Shown piece by piece: positions 11,284-22,998 of a stretch of DNA of 64,000 nucleotides (position 1 is the stretch's first letter; each line of letters starts with the position of its first letter). This stretch comes from Sindora glabra (lineage: Eukaryota > Streptophyta > Magnoliopsida > Fabales > Fabaceae): NCBI GenBank assembly GCA_020226215.1, contig CM035230.1, forward strand, positions 21,061,883 to 21,125,882, written 5' to 3'. Under the pieces are notes generated by a model that did not search any database, had not been told where the DNA came from, and worked only from the letters and a program-made list of their open reading frames with translations. The translations under genes were made by a program, and so were the position numbers.

Positions 11284-12060
11284 TTTAATTATAATGATAC
11301 CACGTTGGTTTATTTTCATATTCAACATATCATGTCTCACCCAAATCCCATCCCCTAGTTCTACACTATCTCATATTAAATGCTAACCTCATTCCCTTAT
11401 TCCTCACTCCCTTGTCCTTATCTTCCTATATTCCTTACAATATATAAAAGCCAACATCTCCTATAATATAGAGAATCTTAACTTAAACAATTTTAAAGAG
11501 TAAAATCAAATAATAAAAGATTAAAAATTGATGAAAGGTTGTATACAAATTCCAATTAGAGATGGATGCTACGCTAAACTTGTCTTGACACCTATTTATA
11601 ATACCAAATAAAAATCCTATAGATGTAGATTGTTAGAATATAATCAAGACATGTTTAAGATTGGATAATCAACAAAATTACTTATTTATACCAATAAAAG
11701 CATTTATTAGTGATAGTGGATAAAAAATTATTTTGAAATTATTTGGAGAAAAATGGAGAGAATGAAAAGTGTTTATGAATAATTAGTGGATAAAACTTAA
11801 TAATTTTAGAAGAAGTGAAATGGATTTTAGAAATAGAAATTTTACAAATTTTTTCATAGATAATTAGAGTAATTTTATAGTTTATTTAAGATTAGGGCTG
11901 ATAGAATTTTGAATTAAATTAATATTTTTATGCAAAATACTTTGAAAATTTGCAAGAAAGGTAAATTTGAAAATCATGACCATAAGCATACAAGAGGCCA
12001 CAATTTCATGAAATAAGAAGGGAAAGATGGGCCGAATAATTGAATAATGGTAATTAAGAT
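11284..12060. other. AT-rich non-coding stretch
   Basis: No supportable feature. A 102-codon minus frame (11,882-12,190) overlaps the tandem repeat below and has no coding signature. Confidence 0.3.
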
Positions 12061-12590
12061 AATTAGGATGGATAACTGAGTTAATTAAAATTGGAGATAA
12101 GATGATGAATGGCTTCAATATCAAAAAAGCAGAAAGAATATAGCATTGACTGATGTCACTAAAGTGATGACATAGGATGATGAAAGCCAACTAACACATG
12201 CATAATATCATCTCTTTTGATCACTATGAGTATAAGATGAAAGAACAATTTTCACACACCATAAGAAGCTATGAACATAACGAGAAAGAAGGAAGAAACA
12301 CATGCATGATATCAAGAAAGCCAAAGAATATAGCTTTGAATAAAGTTAAATTCTTTATGCATAATTAGGATGGATGATTAAGTTAATTAGAATTAGAATA
12401 AGATGATGGCGGCTTCAATATCAAGAAAGCACAAGGAATATAGCTTTGAATGATGTCACTAAAGTTGCATCATAGAATAATGAAAGCTAACACATGCATG
12501 ATATCATCTCTTTTGATCACTATAAATACAAGATGATGAAGAACAAATTTTCACACACCAAAAGCTATAAAAAGCTAAAAGCAAAGGGAG
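12061..12590 (+). promoter_or_regulatory. tandemly duplicated promoter-like block with one good TATA box
   Basis: Copy 1 (about 12,061-12,290) and copy 2 (about 12,363-12,590) share AATTAGGATGGAT, GGCTTCAATATCAA, ACACATGCAT, ATATCATCTCTTTTGATCAC and TTTTCACACACC in the same order, offset by 296-302 bp. A third partial piece (CATGATATCAAGAAAGCC) lies near 12,304. Copy 2 has TATAAATA at 12,521 and is followed by a pyrimidine- and CA-rich leader (12,620-12,660). Copy 1 has a broken TATGAGTATA. The layout suits an LTR U3/R region or a plant promoter. No downstream gene is convincing; the only frame of any length (12,913-13,182, 89 codons) is AT-rich and unrecognised. Confidence 0.45.
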
Positions 12591-15352
12591 AAAAAAGGGA
12601 AAAGATAGAAAAAAATTTACAATCTCTCTCTCACACACACACTTCATCTTCTTCTACATTTCTAGTAAGAAAGAGGAAGTATTCCTTGGGTTCTAGCTCT
12701 TGAGGACCTCTAGGAAAAGTTAAAATTTCATAAATCCTAGTTCTATTCATTTTCTTAAATCCTTTCTGAAAGCTCTCTACTAACTCTATATTATTTTGAT
12801 AACACCTCTTGAAAATTAGGTGAAGAAAAGAAGCTTTATTAGTTTTTAAAAGTGATTAGGAATCCACTCTTCTTCTCTTTGGTTTTCTTTTAAGAAAAAT
12901 ATTATATATGAGATGTGTATTCTTATTTTTGTAATGATTGTCATTTGCTCAGCTGGAGTTATGGGTATTCATGGTGGATTACTTGTTATATTTATATTGT
13001 GGTATATTTGTAAATGTGGTTTTGTTAAACAACAAGGAAGAGATTTCAAAAATTATTATTTTAGAAAGAAATTTGGAAATTGGCTACTTGATTACTATTT
13101 TGAAAAAATAGAATGTTCAAATGATATGCTTAAAAAAAAGGTCAAGGCACAAAGAATGTTTCAGAAAATGGTGACTTTATAAAGAATAATCTTGAAAGAG
13201 GCATAAAGACTATCTTCCCAATATACTATTCAAAACTATTTAAAATTGGAAACTAGTTTTCATGAAAAACTTGAAACATTTATTTTGAAAGGAAACAAAC
13301 AAAACCTCTCAATTTTCCTTGAAAATTTAGGGCATGTTTTTATTTTTATGGTAAAACCTAGTATACATTATTTGAACCTACTACAAGTATCATGTAATTA
13401 TTGCATTAAAGTTTTTTAAAAAAATTCATTTTGAACCCTACTTAGAGGCTCTTGGGTTTCAAGCAATTCAAGAGGGGAAAATTTTGTTTTCTTTACAAAT
13501 ACACTATATTCTAAACTATTTACATAATGTTAGTTTGAAATTATATCAAAGTTCTAAAGTGAAAATAACTTCAAATAAGGTATAGGAATCATGATTTTGC
13601 CCTAGTAAAATAGTGCAGAAAAATTCAATTTTACAACACTATTTTATCTCTTACAAACCATTTCAATTAGTAATCATTTGGATAATTTTTGAAAATTGTT
13701 TTTAATGTGTAAAGGATTCCAAAATGATGTTTTAAACCTTTAAAACCATGTTGGAATTTGGCAGAAAAATTCTAGAAAATTTGAAGAGAAAAATAGTATT
13801 TTTAATCTTAACATGTCTCCTATCAAACTTTTGACTAGCAAATGTTCAAGTGAATTTTGTAACTTGATTTTAACATAAAAAGGAGATAAAAATTGATATT
13901 TTAGACCTAAAAAATTCTAAATATTTTACAAGTTGAAAGTGGAATTTTTCATGCTAAACTTGCCTTTTTCAAACTATTCTAATAGTTTAAGTGTGAATAA
14001 TTTATGTAATTTGTTTTAAGTGTAAAAGTCATTGATTTCATAATAATGCTCTAATACATACATGAGATAATCATTAGAAATTACTAGTTTATGAACTATA
14101 TGAGATCTCCTTAAAAGAATATTTTCATTTATCTTATTTATTTTGGCATCTTTTGCTATTGGCTGCATAGATCTATTGGTAGAATAACAAAAGATGACTT
14201 CCTTAACATTAATGCTAGAAGATCAGTTATGTTGCCTTTAGTAAAATCTATGATATGTAGCATTTGGCTCCCAATGTCTAACTCATTCTCAAAGGAGATA
14301 GCTGTCATGACCAATGTTATGGTTATTGTAACTGACACAAAGATACCCATTTAGTGCTAACATACTAACTAAATATCTTTACAAGCTTTTAAAATTTGAT
14401 ACCTCTATTAAATTATCATTGCAAAAGAAGTAGACATCTAAACTCAAAAAACAAATTGCATACATTATAAGTTTAAAAGTTATATGTATATATACATATA
14501 TATATACCCTAAATATTATTTATACAAATATATGATTCACAAAACATTTCAAATGACACAAAAACCTAATTCAAAAAGTATCCCATGAATGTCATGGAGA
14601 AACTAGAAGATTTCTTCATATGTATCAATTTGCTATCTTGACTCCTTGATTGGTACTTGTAATTAATTTAACACAATAAGAGAGTGAGTATAAAATATAT
14701 TCAATGAGTGACCATTCTTCATCTACTTAAAGGATTTTTTTATAGGAAGGATCAATTTTTTATTCCAATCTAACTATCAATTAGGTGTCTTATGGAAATT
14801 TCTCACTTATATATATCATTTATCTATGTAGTTACAAAAATGGCTATGGTAGATATACAAGTTTTCTCTTATATCTTTAATCAAACCTTATCCCTTGCCA
14901 CGCTAGGCTTTTCTCTCTACTACTAATAACTTCTCTCCTTCTTTGCAAAGGATGTCATATCTCCCCCTCTCAATTCATAATAAGCAATAATGGGATGTCA
15001 AAAATCAATCATTTTATCCATTTCTAAAAGTATAGTCAAATACCCACCAAGCCATTAGTGTTTTATGTAATATACCAATATATCACAACAATTTAATTTC
15101 CTTTTCAACAACTCTCAAAGAGTTTCAAGTAAACTTATTTATGTATCATGGTTTAGACCCCCCTTTTCAGTACTCCTAAATTCATTTTAAATTTCACTAC
15201 AATTTATTCTAATCTTCCTAATATACTATTACACAAGATACAACAATCCAATCACATAAAATACCTCCATGGATACTGTTCACTCGAAACCAAAGGAGGA
15301 ATTCAAAAACAAGATAATAAAAGAATACATGTAAATAAAGCCCCTTTTCATC
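12591..15352. other. AT-rich non-coding stretch, possibly LTR-derived
   Basis: No convincing gene was found. Around 14,640-14,800 the minus strand has CACTCATTGAATAT and TTGATAGTTAG motifs reminiscent of the repeat at 3.6-4.4 kb but in a different order, so a common origin is only a guess. A TA-rich palindromic run lies at about 14,480-14,512. Confidence 0.3.
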
Positions 15353-15452
15353 NNNNNNNNNNNNNNNNNNNNNNNNNNNNNNNNNNNNNNNNNNNNNNNN
15401 NNNNNNNNNNNNNNNNNNNNNNNNNNNNNNNNNNNNNNNNNNNNNNNNNNNN
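15353..15452. other. assembly gap (100 N)
   Basis: Exactly 100 unknown bases, the usual placeholder for a gap of unknown true size. Distances across this point are not reliable. Confidence 0.99.
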
Positions 15453-16344
15453 CAATACTGGTTTGCATCAAATTTTGAAATAATTTTTTGACTTCTTTTT
15501 TGTTCTTATCTCCTTGATTTCAGACTAGAATGAATGAATTAAAAAAGGAAAAAAAAGGAAGAATAAGAAAGAAGTTCTAACAAATAATAAAATTCATGTT
15601 TTATTTATTACTTATCATTGTTTTGGCTGGGGCAAGGTAATGTTATAGCAACTCTCATTGAGCATTTTTATTATTGGATTGACTTTTCTCAAATCTCAAA
15701 GCAAGTGCATTAAAATTAAAAATACAAATCTCAATACAATAAAGGTAATTTAATGAAAAAAAACATTAAATTTCTTAAGATATGGAGCTCTTGTTACGCT
15801 TTGGATTATTGTTCATATGCATTTTAATATGGAACTTTATTAAGTAAGGCCCCCAATATCTTGATATTTAGGTCTTATGGCTTTAAATTTATTATGATAT
15901 TTAAATTATTATAAATTTATTAACTTAAATTTACTTGCTTGAATCAATTAAAAAAGAATTGTTGCCAAAGTTTGGAAATTGCTTATCATTGTTTAAAAAA
16001 AATAAGAATAAATTCATTAAAATTTTTATGACTTTACATTGGAAGATAAAAATTCATGGAAACTGATAAAATTAACTTATGTATCAAATTTTAATTCACT
16101 AAATTAAAATAATCATTTCTCCTTGTTAACCTAAGTTTATCTAAATTGCAACTAGCATGGAAATAAAGTTTCTTCAATAAAAATTGAACAGTTAAAACCT
16201 TGATGACAATGAAAGTCTACTCGGACAAGAATATATCAAAACAAACATATTAGATTTCAAGTGCTCCAAGTTCTCTTTGGCCTACATATCTAATCAAACA
16301 AGAGGGACCACCAAGCTATTCGGATATGGTCTAGACATATGCAG
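15453..16344. other. AT-rich non-coding stretch
   Basis: No gene or repeat that I can support between the gap and the next LTR. Confidence 0.3.
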
Positions 16345-17102
16345 TGTCATAAGTTAGTAACTATGATAATTCAATAGGCAAATGTGCCCAGTTTAAGATG
16401 AGATTTGGTGAAAAAATCAAGCATGTTATAGTCGATCTACAATTGAAATTTAGGATCAATTTGGCTTGTATACTATTTTTTCCTAATTTTCCTAACTTTG
16501 GAATATTTTGATAATTTTGGCATAGTTTAAGAATTTGGAGTAGTTTGAAGTCTATATTTATGTTCCTCACATTTTTATATTTGTATTAGTGTGTTTCTTT
16601 GTGCAAATTGGACACTTGGGACTTTGAGAAAGGGCATATGACAATTAGAAAAAATATGTCTACTTCACTTTTGCTCAAAATACTCTTTAAAAGGATAGAG
16701 TGTTAGAAAGTCTAGTAGGACACATAGATACTGAGTTAGGGGCTCAAGTATGTTGACTTATAACTATTCCCTACACACTTAAAACTATGAAATGAGACAT
16801 ATATTAAGCAAACAGAGTGTCTCTCCCCTTATTCGATTTGTCCTTTTCAGCTCATTGTGCTTTGAGGCTTCATGTGTGGAGTGATCTAATAAATTAGTAT
16901 GTGCGGGTGCTTTGGTAACATTCAATATTGGCTTGCGAGCATGTTGAACATGAGATATTATTGTATAGACAATAAATCTTTGTTGTCTTGCTATATTTAC
17001 CAAGCATGCCATGAGAAGGATTTAATGGAAAGGCTGCCATGTTCGCTAAAAGTGCAAGCATTTGACACATGGCTTTAGCCAGAGAGCTGCCAGCCTATGA
17101 TA
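16345..17102 (+). mobile_element. 5' LTR of a non-coding LTR retrotransposon (copy A)
   Basis: The LTR starts TGTCATAAGTTAGTAAC and ends near CAGCCTATGATA. It aligns along its length with 20,256-21,022 (shared GAAATTTAGGATCAATT, TAATTTTGGCA, CTCACATTTTTAT, AATGAGACATATA and CTTGCGA.CATGTTG landmarks) and with the split LTR at 38,790-40,274. It is followed after four bases by a tRNA-Met-like primer site. At about 758 bp it agrees with the other copies (767 and about 766 bp). Its open frames (16,361-16,570 and 16,785-17,012 minus) are chance. Confidence 0.8.
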
Positions 17103-17105
17103 GAT

Positions 17106-17116
17106 GTTATTAAAGC
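17106..17116 (+). other. primer binding site (tRNA-Met type), copy A
   Basis: GTTATTAAAGC just inside the 5' LTR is a decayed form of the plant tRNA-iMet primer site TGGTATCAAAGC. The sister copy has TAGTATCAAAGC in the same place. Confidence 0.6.
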
Positions 17117-17868
17117 TTGGTTTATGCAAGAAAGCCAAGATCATGTAGGCTACAATAGGTTTAGATACGACTTGTCTAATACTATATAAGGGATATGCAA
17201 AGCTTTCATTCTCAAACTCAAAGGAGTCATTGTTAAAGAATTGATCAAAGGGTGTAAGAAATTAGATTGGCCCAAAAAGGTAGTATGTGGGAGAATGATG
17301 CATTTAAATGACCATATATTGGTACATTAGACACAAGCATTTATGCCAAAGGGCTTACTTATGTGCATGGGACATTGGTTATGTGTTCATTGATAGTAAT
17401 GACAATGGGTAATGTAAATTACCATTCAAAGGGATGAGTGAATTGATAGCCAATCTAGTAGGAGAAGCCTTGATCTTGCCAAATAGCTTGACTATTTCAT
17501 AAGGGATTGGTAAAGCCAAAGAGTAAAGCATTTTTTCATGTAGAAATACATGGTTACAGTTAAAGGGCATGAATAGATTGCTCCAACGAGAGTAGTCTAA
17601 AGTCTTGTCAAGGTAGTATAGAAGGATCATTCGTGTTGCTTGGGGGTACATAATTGGAAAGTAGAGCAAAGATTTAAAGGAATCAATCCAATGTGCATAA
17701 TCTATAGTGGGCTAAGTTACATAATTGCCTTGTGGAGTAGCAACAATGACTTAGATGAGGTGTAATAGACTAACACTACATGTTGCAAGGGCAAGAGACT
17801 TTGTGGAAATGACTAAGTCCATGTTTGCCCATGCACAAACAAAATGGAGCTCAAGCTAGAGTAAAGGA

Positions 17869-19312
17869 TGTTAGTGTATATGCCCTAAAACCAATCATAT
17901 TGGTGATTGTAATTTTGAATCATGTTATTTTAATGGCAATTCTAATTATTATATTTATATATATTGTCTGCGTAATATATTTAATTATAATAATAACCTT
18001 AGAATAATTTTATTCTTAAATGTCCCTAGTCATATATCATTGTGGATTAGGTTGCTTTGATATGTTAAGACTAGCATGTGTGAAAACTTATATGAGATAT
18101 TAAGTTTACACATGAGTACAAGTTAGAGAACTTGTATACTGGACCGACCCATATTAAGAACACTACATGGATCGTTATATGAGTGTCATAAGTGGTTCTT
18201 AGTGATCATTATTAATATGGTCCTTTGACCTGAGATCACCAAGGTTCCCTACATGTGAGTTTCATATTTTGATACTATTCTATGTCACTAATGGTTAAGT
18301 GAATGCAAGGGTAGATATTGGATATGTCACATATCATGCGGAGGGGTTTGTGTGATCAAGATGGGATTTGTCCCTCCTATATAACAGGAGTAACATCTAT
18401 GGGCCCCTTGACTAAGTAAAGTTGAGAAAATGCATGGCCATGCTCAGATGAATTGACATGAGATGTCAATTACATTTGTTTCAGTCAGCTTACTTAGGAG
18501 TCAAGAAACCTTAAGATTGGGCTATACGGGAATGACACGGTCCATGTCTCGTGCTCAATCTAGATGTATAGGACAAAAGGACATAAGTGATGATCACGTG
18601 TAAAGGTTTAGTCAAATCATCGACTTTCTCATTACTTGGGTAACAATGATGTGTTGCTAGACACCAATCTTTGTTTATGATCATTAATATGATTAATAGT
18701 CATTGCCAACGTAATGAGAGCCTGTAGGGTCGCACACTTAGAGCTTAGTGAATTTGGAATTAATGGACCAAATTATTTGGGCTTAATATTTGGGAATTCA
18801 TGTTATAATTATAAGGCCCAATAGTAAGCCTATAATTATACAATGGAATAAGGCCCAAATAGGTTAGGTTTTTCTATGCACCTATTTAAATAGGCTTATT
18901 GGGTAATAATAGGATTACTATTATTCTTCACGCACCCCAAGTAAAAGCATAGAAAAACCCTAGCCACTCTCCTTGACCAAAATCTCTGAAGAGGCGTAGC
19001 TAGCACTACGAGGTCTAAGGAGATCAATTCCAACCGGTGTGTGTAGCAGACATTCATCGGTGATTCACGGGTTCGTGTGGATACCACAGAGGTGCAGCCA
19101 CAAAACGTTGTACTGGTGATCTGATTTACTGGTTTCCATTCCGGTTCGTGATTTGGAAGTAGATCGGATTTGCTGCAGCGGTCAGAAGAATTTTGCCGAA
19201 AGGTATAAACCCTAATCCCTAATCTATGGCGTTCTAAATTCGCATGGATCCTTGGTGGAAATCGTGCAAAAATTTTATTCCGCTGTGCATGTATGATGTG
19301 CGATTTCCAGCA
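17869..19312 (+). mobile_element. nested solo LTR, probably Ty1/copia, about 1.44 kb
   Basis: The block begins TGTTAGTGTATATGCCCT, a start typical of a widespread plant copia LTR type, and ends GTGCGATTTCCAGCA. Comparison with copy C shows the break: C reads AAGGATGCTTTATGATC without interruption, whereas here GGATG is followed by the LTR and sequence resumes at GATGTTCTATGC. GATG flanks both ends as a likely target duplication. A TATTTAAATAGG promoter-like motif lies at about 18,882. A GC-rich leader follows (18,950-19,240). No internal domain remains. Confidence 0.65.
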
Positions 19313-19477
19313 GATGTTCTATGCTGAATCCTTTTTAAGATGTTAAAGTAAAGTAGCCATCAAAGGATGCTTTCAAAGAAATCATTAGAGGATACATGTT
19401 GAACTTATAAGGACCATGATACTAGAGTGCCTCAAATTTGAATAGGCTATGGCGGCCAATAAGATACCATAGACAAG

Positions 19478-19613
19478 GACTTAACAAATGGTTTGCAATT
19501 GCAATGTTACACAAACTATATCCACAATTTTATGCTGTAATGACCATATTTTCTGTCATTTATCCACATTGGGCAAAATTGCAACTATAACCATAACTAT
19601 AATTTAAATCCCT
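19478..19613. mobile_element. short MITE nested in copy A
   Basis: A segment starting ATGGTTTGCAATTGCAATG and ending ATAATTTAAATCCCTAACC is absent from the matching place in copy C. It resembles the short elements at 51,008-51,205 and 51,378-51,508, which share the terminal GNAATT/AATTTAAATCC inverted character and a TGCA/CCGCAA-rich centre. Confidence 0.5.
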
Positions 19614-20255
19614 AACCATAAGGTATTAATTCAAAGAGGATCAAAGAATTCAATTAAGTGTCAAAGTGTTATTATGAAGAGTTATAAATTGACCAAAAGC
19701 ATGACAAGTAAACTTGTGAGCAAGGTTATAAGGTCTATGCATAAATCAAGTGTAAGTCTTGTCTCTTATATCAATGGAATGGGACATTTGTTGCAAGACA
19801 CTTGTTAGTAGGCAGTTCAAAGTAATAAGCATTGTTCATGAGCTATAGTTTTAGCACACACTTTGCTATGAAGGTAGCATCCATGTATGCTATACAATTA
19901 GTGAGCACAAAGTTGCAAAGGCAAATACTTGTCAAATAAGTTATAGAGGTAACAAGCTTGGGAGAGCTAGTGGGTAAGCAATACTAAAGGGTATTAGAAT
20001 ACTTTGAAAGGAGCTTATAAATATAGCCCTTTGAGAAATTTATGGAGGATACTAATGTTGCAAGGGCAACATCATAACTTTGAGATAGGGGAACTTTCAT
20101 AGCGCTTAAAGAGACAAGTATAAGTAGTCAAGTTAGTAATTCAAAGGAGTAGGTTAAAGACCACCATGAACTTTTGAGAGAGTAAATAAATTCTTCATGA
20201 AGCTATATTAGATTGAAACATAAATGAGGGCATTAACATTTAAAATGGGGTAAAA

Positions 20256-21022
20256 TATCACATTTTAGTAGTTGTGATAATTTGACAAGAAAATGTACTT
20301 GATTTAAGATAAGACTTGGTGGAAAAATTAAGCATGCTATAGTGGACTTGTGCTGAAATTTAGGATCAATTCAGTTCAAGTACTATTTTTCCAATTTCCC
20401 TAATTTTGGGGTTATTTTGGTAATTTTGGCAGAGTTCAAAAATTCAAAGAGTTTGAAAAGTCTATATTTGTAATTCTCACATTTTTATCTCTGTGTCAAT
20501 GTGTTTTCATGCAGATTGGACACCTAGAGCTTTGAGAAAAAGTCTTATAACAATTCGAAAAAAGTACGTCTACTCTTGGTGGGATGACTTTTCTCAAAGT
20601 GCTCTTTAAGTGGGTAAAGTGTCAAAAGGGTCAGTAAGATGTCTAGACACTAAACTAAGGACTCAAGTGTATTGGATTATGGCTATCTCCTATACACTCA
20701 TAACTATAGAATGAGACATATACCAAATGAATAAAGTGTACCTCTCTTTATTTAATTTGTCCCTTTTGGCCCATAGTGCCTAGAGGCTTCATATATGGGA
20801 TGCTCTTGCATATTGGTATTCACAAGTGCTTCACTGACATTTGATATTTGCTTGCGAACATGTTGTACACAAGATATTATTGTATGAGTAGTAAATCTTT
20901 GTTGTTCTACTATCTTTATCAAGCATACCATAAAAGGAATTTATTGAGAAGGCTAGCATGTATGCCAAGAGTGGCAAGTAGGCACCATATGGTTTCGGCT
21001 AGAGAGCTACTAACCTGTGACA
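20256..21022 (+). mobile_element. 3' LTR of non-coding LTR retrotransposon (copy A)
   Basis: Preceded by the purine tract and running from TATCACATTTTAGTAGTTG to CTAACCTGTGACA. It is homologous to 16,345-17,102. The bases after it (CATAC) do not match those before the 5' LTR (TGCAG), so no intact target duplication is visible. Divergence between the two LTRs is clearly substantial, which marks this as an old insertion. Confidence 0.8.
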
Positions 21023-22495
21023 CATACAAAGGCCTAAACTCCTCTAAAGCCAGGTCCAATATTACCTTCCAAAGGATACAACTATATTTTAGTTTATGTT
21101 GCATATATATCTCTATATATGATTATAATAATGATTTAAAAATTTGTTTGTTTCATCTTTTTTAACTACCTTGTTCATCCTAAATCAATAGCATTTGCTA
21201 AAGTTTTGTCCAACAGAGCTCATTTTACCAAACATTTATATCTTGAGTACCTACCATGTGATATTTATCCCATTGTTTGATGGGGGTTGATAAGTTCAGG
21301 GTATAATTAACTCTATCTATACACCTTCCTACATCTATCAATACTTTTGGATTGTTTTAACCCAAAAATCTAACATCAAAATGATAAATTTCTAATTACA
21401 AAGGTCAAATATATAAGTGGTAATTCAATCTGGATTTTTTTTATTATATGAAATTGAAGATACACTAGGAATGACTTAATGCTCACAGCTGGTAAAATAA
21501 ACATTGCATGCCACCAATTACATGATGTGCTAAAAGCGATGCATAAAGTTCCACCACTTCTTAGTCTTAGACTGATTTTAGCAAACTTGAAAAAGTTCGA
21601 TAAGGCGGTATCATCATTTAAAAAATAAGCTAGAATAAAGTCACACACATTCAAATTCTAACACAACGGCATGGATAAAAGATATGCAAACTGCATTAAA
21701 AAAATCAATAAAGAAGGTGGAACTAGTGGCTCAATCCTTATTAAAACTGCACAATTTATGAAAATAAGAAAAAAAAGTTGTTAAATAGTAAAAACAACAT
21801 AAAAAAAAAGAAGAAAAACTATAGTGTTTTTTATACCTCACTTCCTGGGGTAATAGGATAGCTCCACACTTAAAGGTCTTGTTCAAGTGTTTTCCAAACT
21901 TTACACCCCTGCCAAAGTATTAAGCTACAGAATGTTTCTAATTGAGCAGTTCAATTATCTATCTGTTTATCTGCCATCACACAAGCACAATTTCATAACT
22001 AAGTATCATGTGAATTGTGAAAAAAAAAAAAAAGCCGCACAAAGGCTGACGTATGGAACAGTATCTGTTCAAGACAGGTAGATTTCTGCCACTGCTATTA
22101 ACAAAGCGAAATTCACAAGCTCGTTTTCAGCACAAGAGTTTTAACCAACAACAAGTCGTTTGGAATGCTTGAACTTTTGAACTGAAATTTCATAAGAGAA
22201 GCTAAAATACATCAAAGAAAAATCAAGCACATTCTGAAATTCATTCACAAAGATGATGATCTCAATCTCTCAAATGTTTCCTACAAGTAATTAAATTGTT
22301 GAAAAACAAAATCTGAAAAGTAGTTCGTGAACAGACAAATAAATTTCCACATAGCAGTCTCTGCAGTCTTAACCTATGCGATTATCAACACTCGAAACAA
22401 TAATATACAAATTCCAATTTTCATTCGATCGTAGAGTGATTCAAATCACATAATAACAATGATAAGAAAAAAATTCAAATAGAATAGGAAAATAC
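21023..22495 (-). other. mostly unexplained; weak minus-strand exon-like pieces
   Basis: On the minus strand, a block at about 21,850-21,910 reads GVKFGKHLNKTFKCGAILLP between an AG and a GTATAA. The frame at 21,376-21,654 is 92 codons long. Phases do not connect cleanly with the candidate first exon at 22,496-22,561, so I cannot build a gene. The rest is AT-rich. Confidence 0.2.
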
Positions 22496-22561
22496 CAGAA
22501 AACTTGGAAATTCCTTGTACGAATCACGAATAAACCTAATCACAGTGACAACCTTTTTCAT
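22496..22561 (-). CDS. candidate first coding exon of an unknown gene
   Basis: On the minus strand an ATG at 22,561 opens 22 codons (MKKVVTVIRFIRDSYKEF, then PSFL) that end at CTG|GTATTTTCC, an acceptable 5' splice site. The preceding 60 bases are GC-richer and leader-like (CCTGTCCCTGAAGCGTTGC). The amino acid mix looks like real protein rather than random AT-rich translation. I do not recognise the family. No downstream exon joins in phase with certainty, so it may be a gene fragment or a pseudogene. An upstream ATG at about 22,580 opens a short overlapping frame. Confidence 0.3.
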
Positions 22562-22744
22562 TTTGGTTCGTAGTGCGTTTCATATCTCAGAAGCAACGCT
22601 TCAGGGACAGGGTTTAATCAAGTTCCTGATTTCTGACAATGTTGCAATTTATTTATTTATTTTTGGGTAATGAAACATTTTTTTTCTTGCTATATTCGCT
22701 TTCCAACTTTTTTCGTTTTGATTTCCATTCACTTGACGCTGTGT

Positions 22745-22998
22745 CAATATTTTTTTGTCATTGTAAATTATATTTTTATTTTCTTATAAATTTAAAAAAA
22801 TAATGACTATTACAATGACAAAAATAAAAATTATCACAAAAAATTACTATTTTTTGTAACAAAAATCTTCTCTATCACTGATACATACAGATGATTCAGT
22901 GATAATGAAAAATTTTTTGTCATAAAATATTGCCTTCAATGACAAGATTATTGGTTGTCACTGAATTATTATCAATGAAAATCAAATTTCTTGTAGTA
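22745..22998. mobile_element. CACTA-like terminal fragment
   Basis: The segment ends TTTCTTGTAGTA, one base from the inverted CACTA terminus TTTCTTGTAGTG. The preceding 250 bases hold several GTCACTGA / TCAGTGATAATGA / CAATGACA motifs in both orientations, the usual subterminal repeat pattern. No transposase sequence and no opposite end were found. Confidence 0.4.

Larger units (their letters stand above)
17117..20255 (+). mobile_element. internal region of non-coding LTR element, copy A, with nested insertions
   Basis: Excluding the nested LTR (17,869-19,312) and a MITE, about 1.55 kb remains. It aligns with the internal region of copy C (37,255-38,789) through landmarks such as GGATGCNTT, AGCCATCAGAGGATGC, GACAAGT and TGAGGGCATTAACATTT. 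Neither copy encodes gag, protease, RT or integrase. The element has LTRs, a PBS and a purine tract but no genes, so it must have depended on proteins of another element. The purine tract TAAAATGGGGTAAAA ends at the 3' LTR. Confidence 0.7.

Noticed and set aside
11882..12190. 102-codon minus-strand frame
   Set aside because: Overlaps the tandem promoter-like repeat. Ile/Leu/Phe/His-rich, as expected from chance AT-rich translation.
12913..13182. 89-codon plus-strand frame with a hydrophobic N-terminus downstream of the TATA block
   Set aside because: Tempting as a small membrane protein, but there are earlier ATGs after the TATA box, no recognisable family, strongly AT-driven residues and no splice or poly-A support.
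14640..14800. possible inverted copy of the 3.6-4.4 kb repeat
   Set aside because: Two short motifs match on the minus strand but in the wrong order; too weak to call.
15280..15471. 63-codon minus-strand frame
   Set aside because: It runs across the 100-N gap, so most of it is unknown sequence.
17379..17669. 96-codon minus-strand frame
   Set aside because: Internal region of the non-coding LTR element; not conserved as an open frame in copy C.
20848..21165. 105-codon plus-strand frame
   Set aside because: Covers the 3' LTR end of copy A. The same region in other LTR copies is not open.
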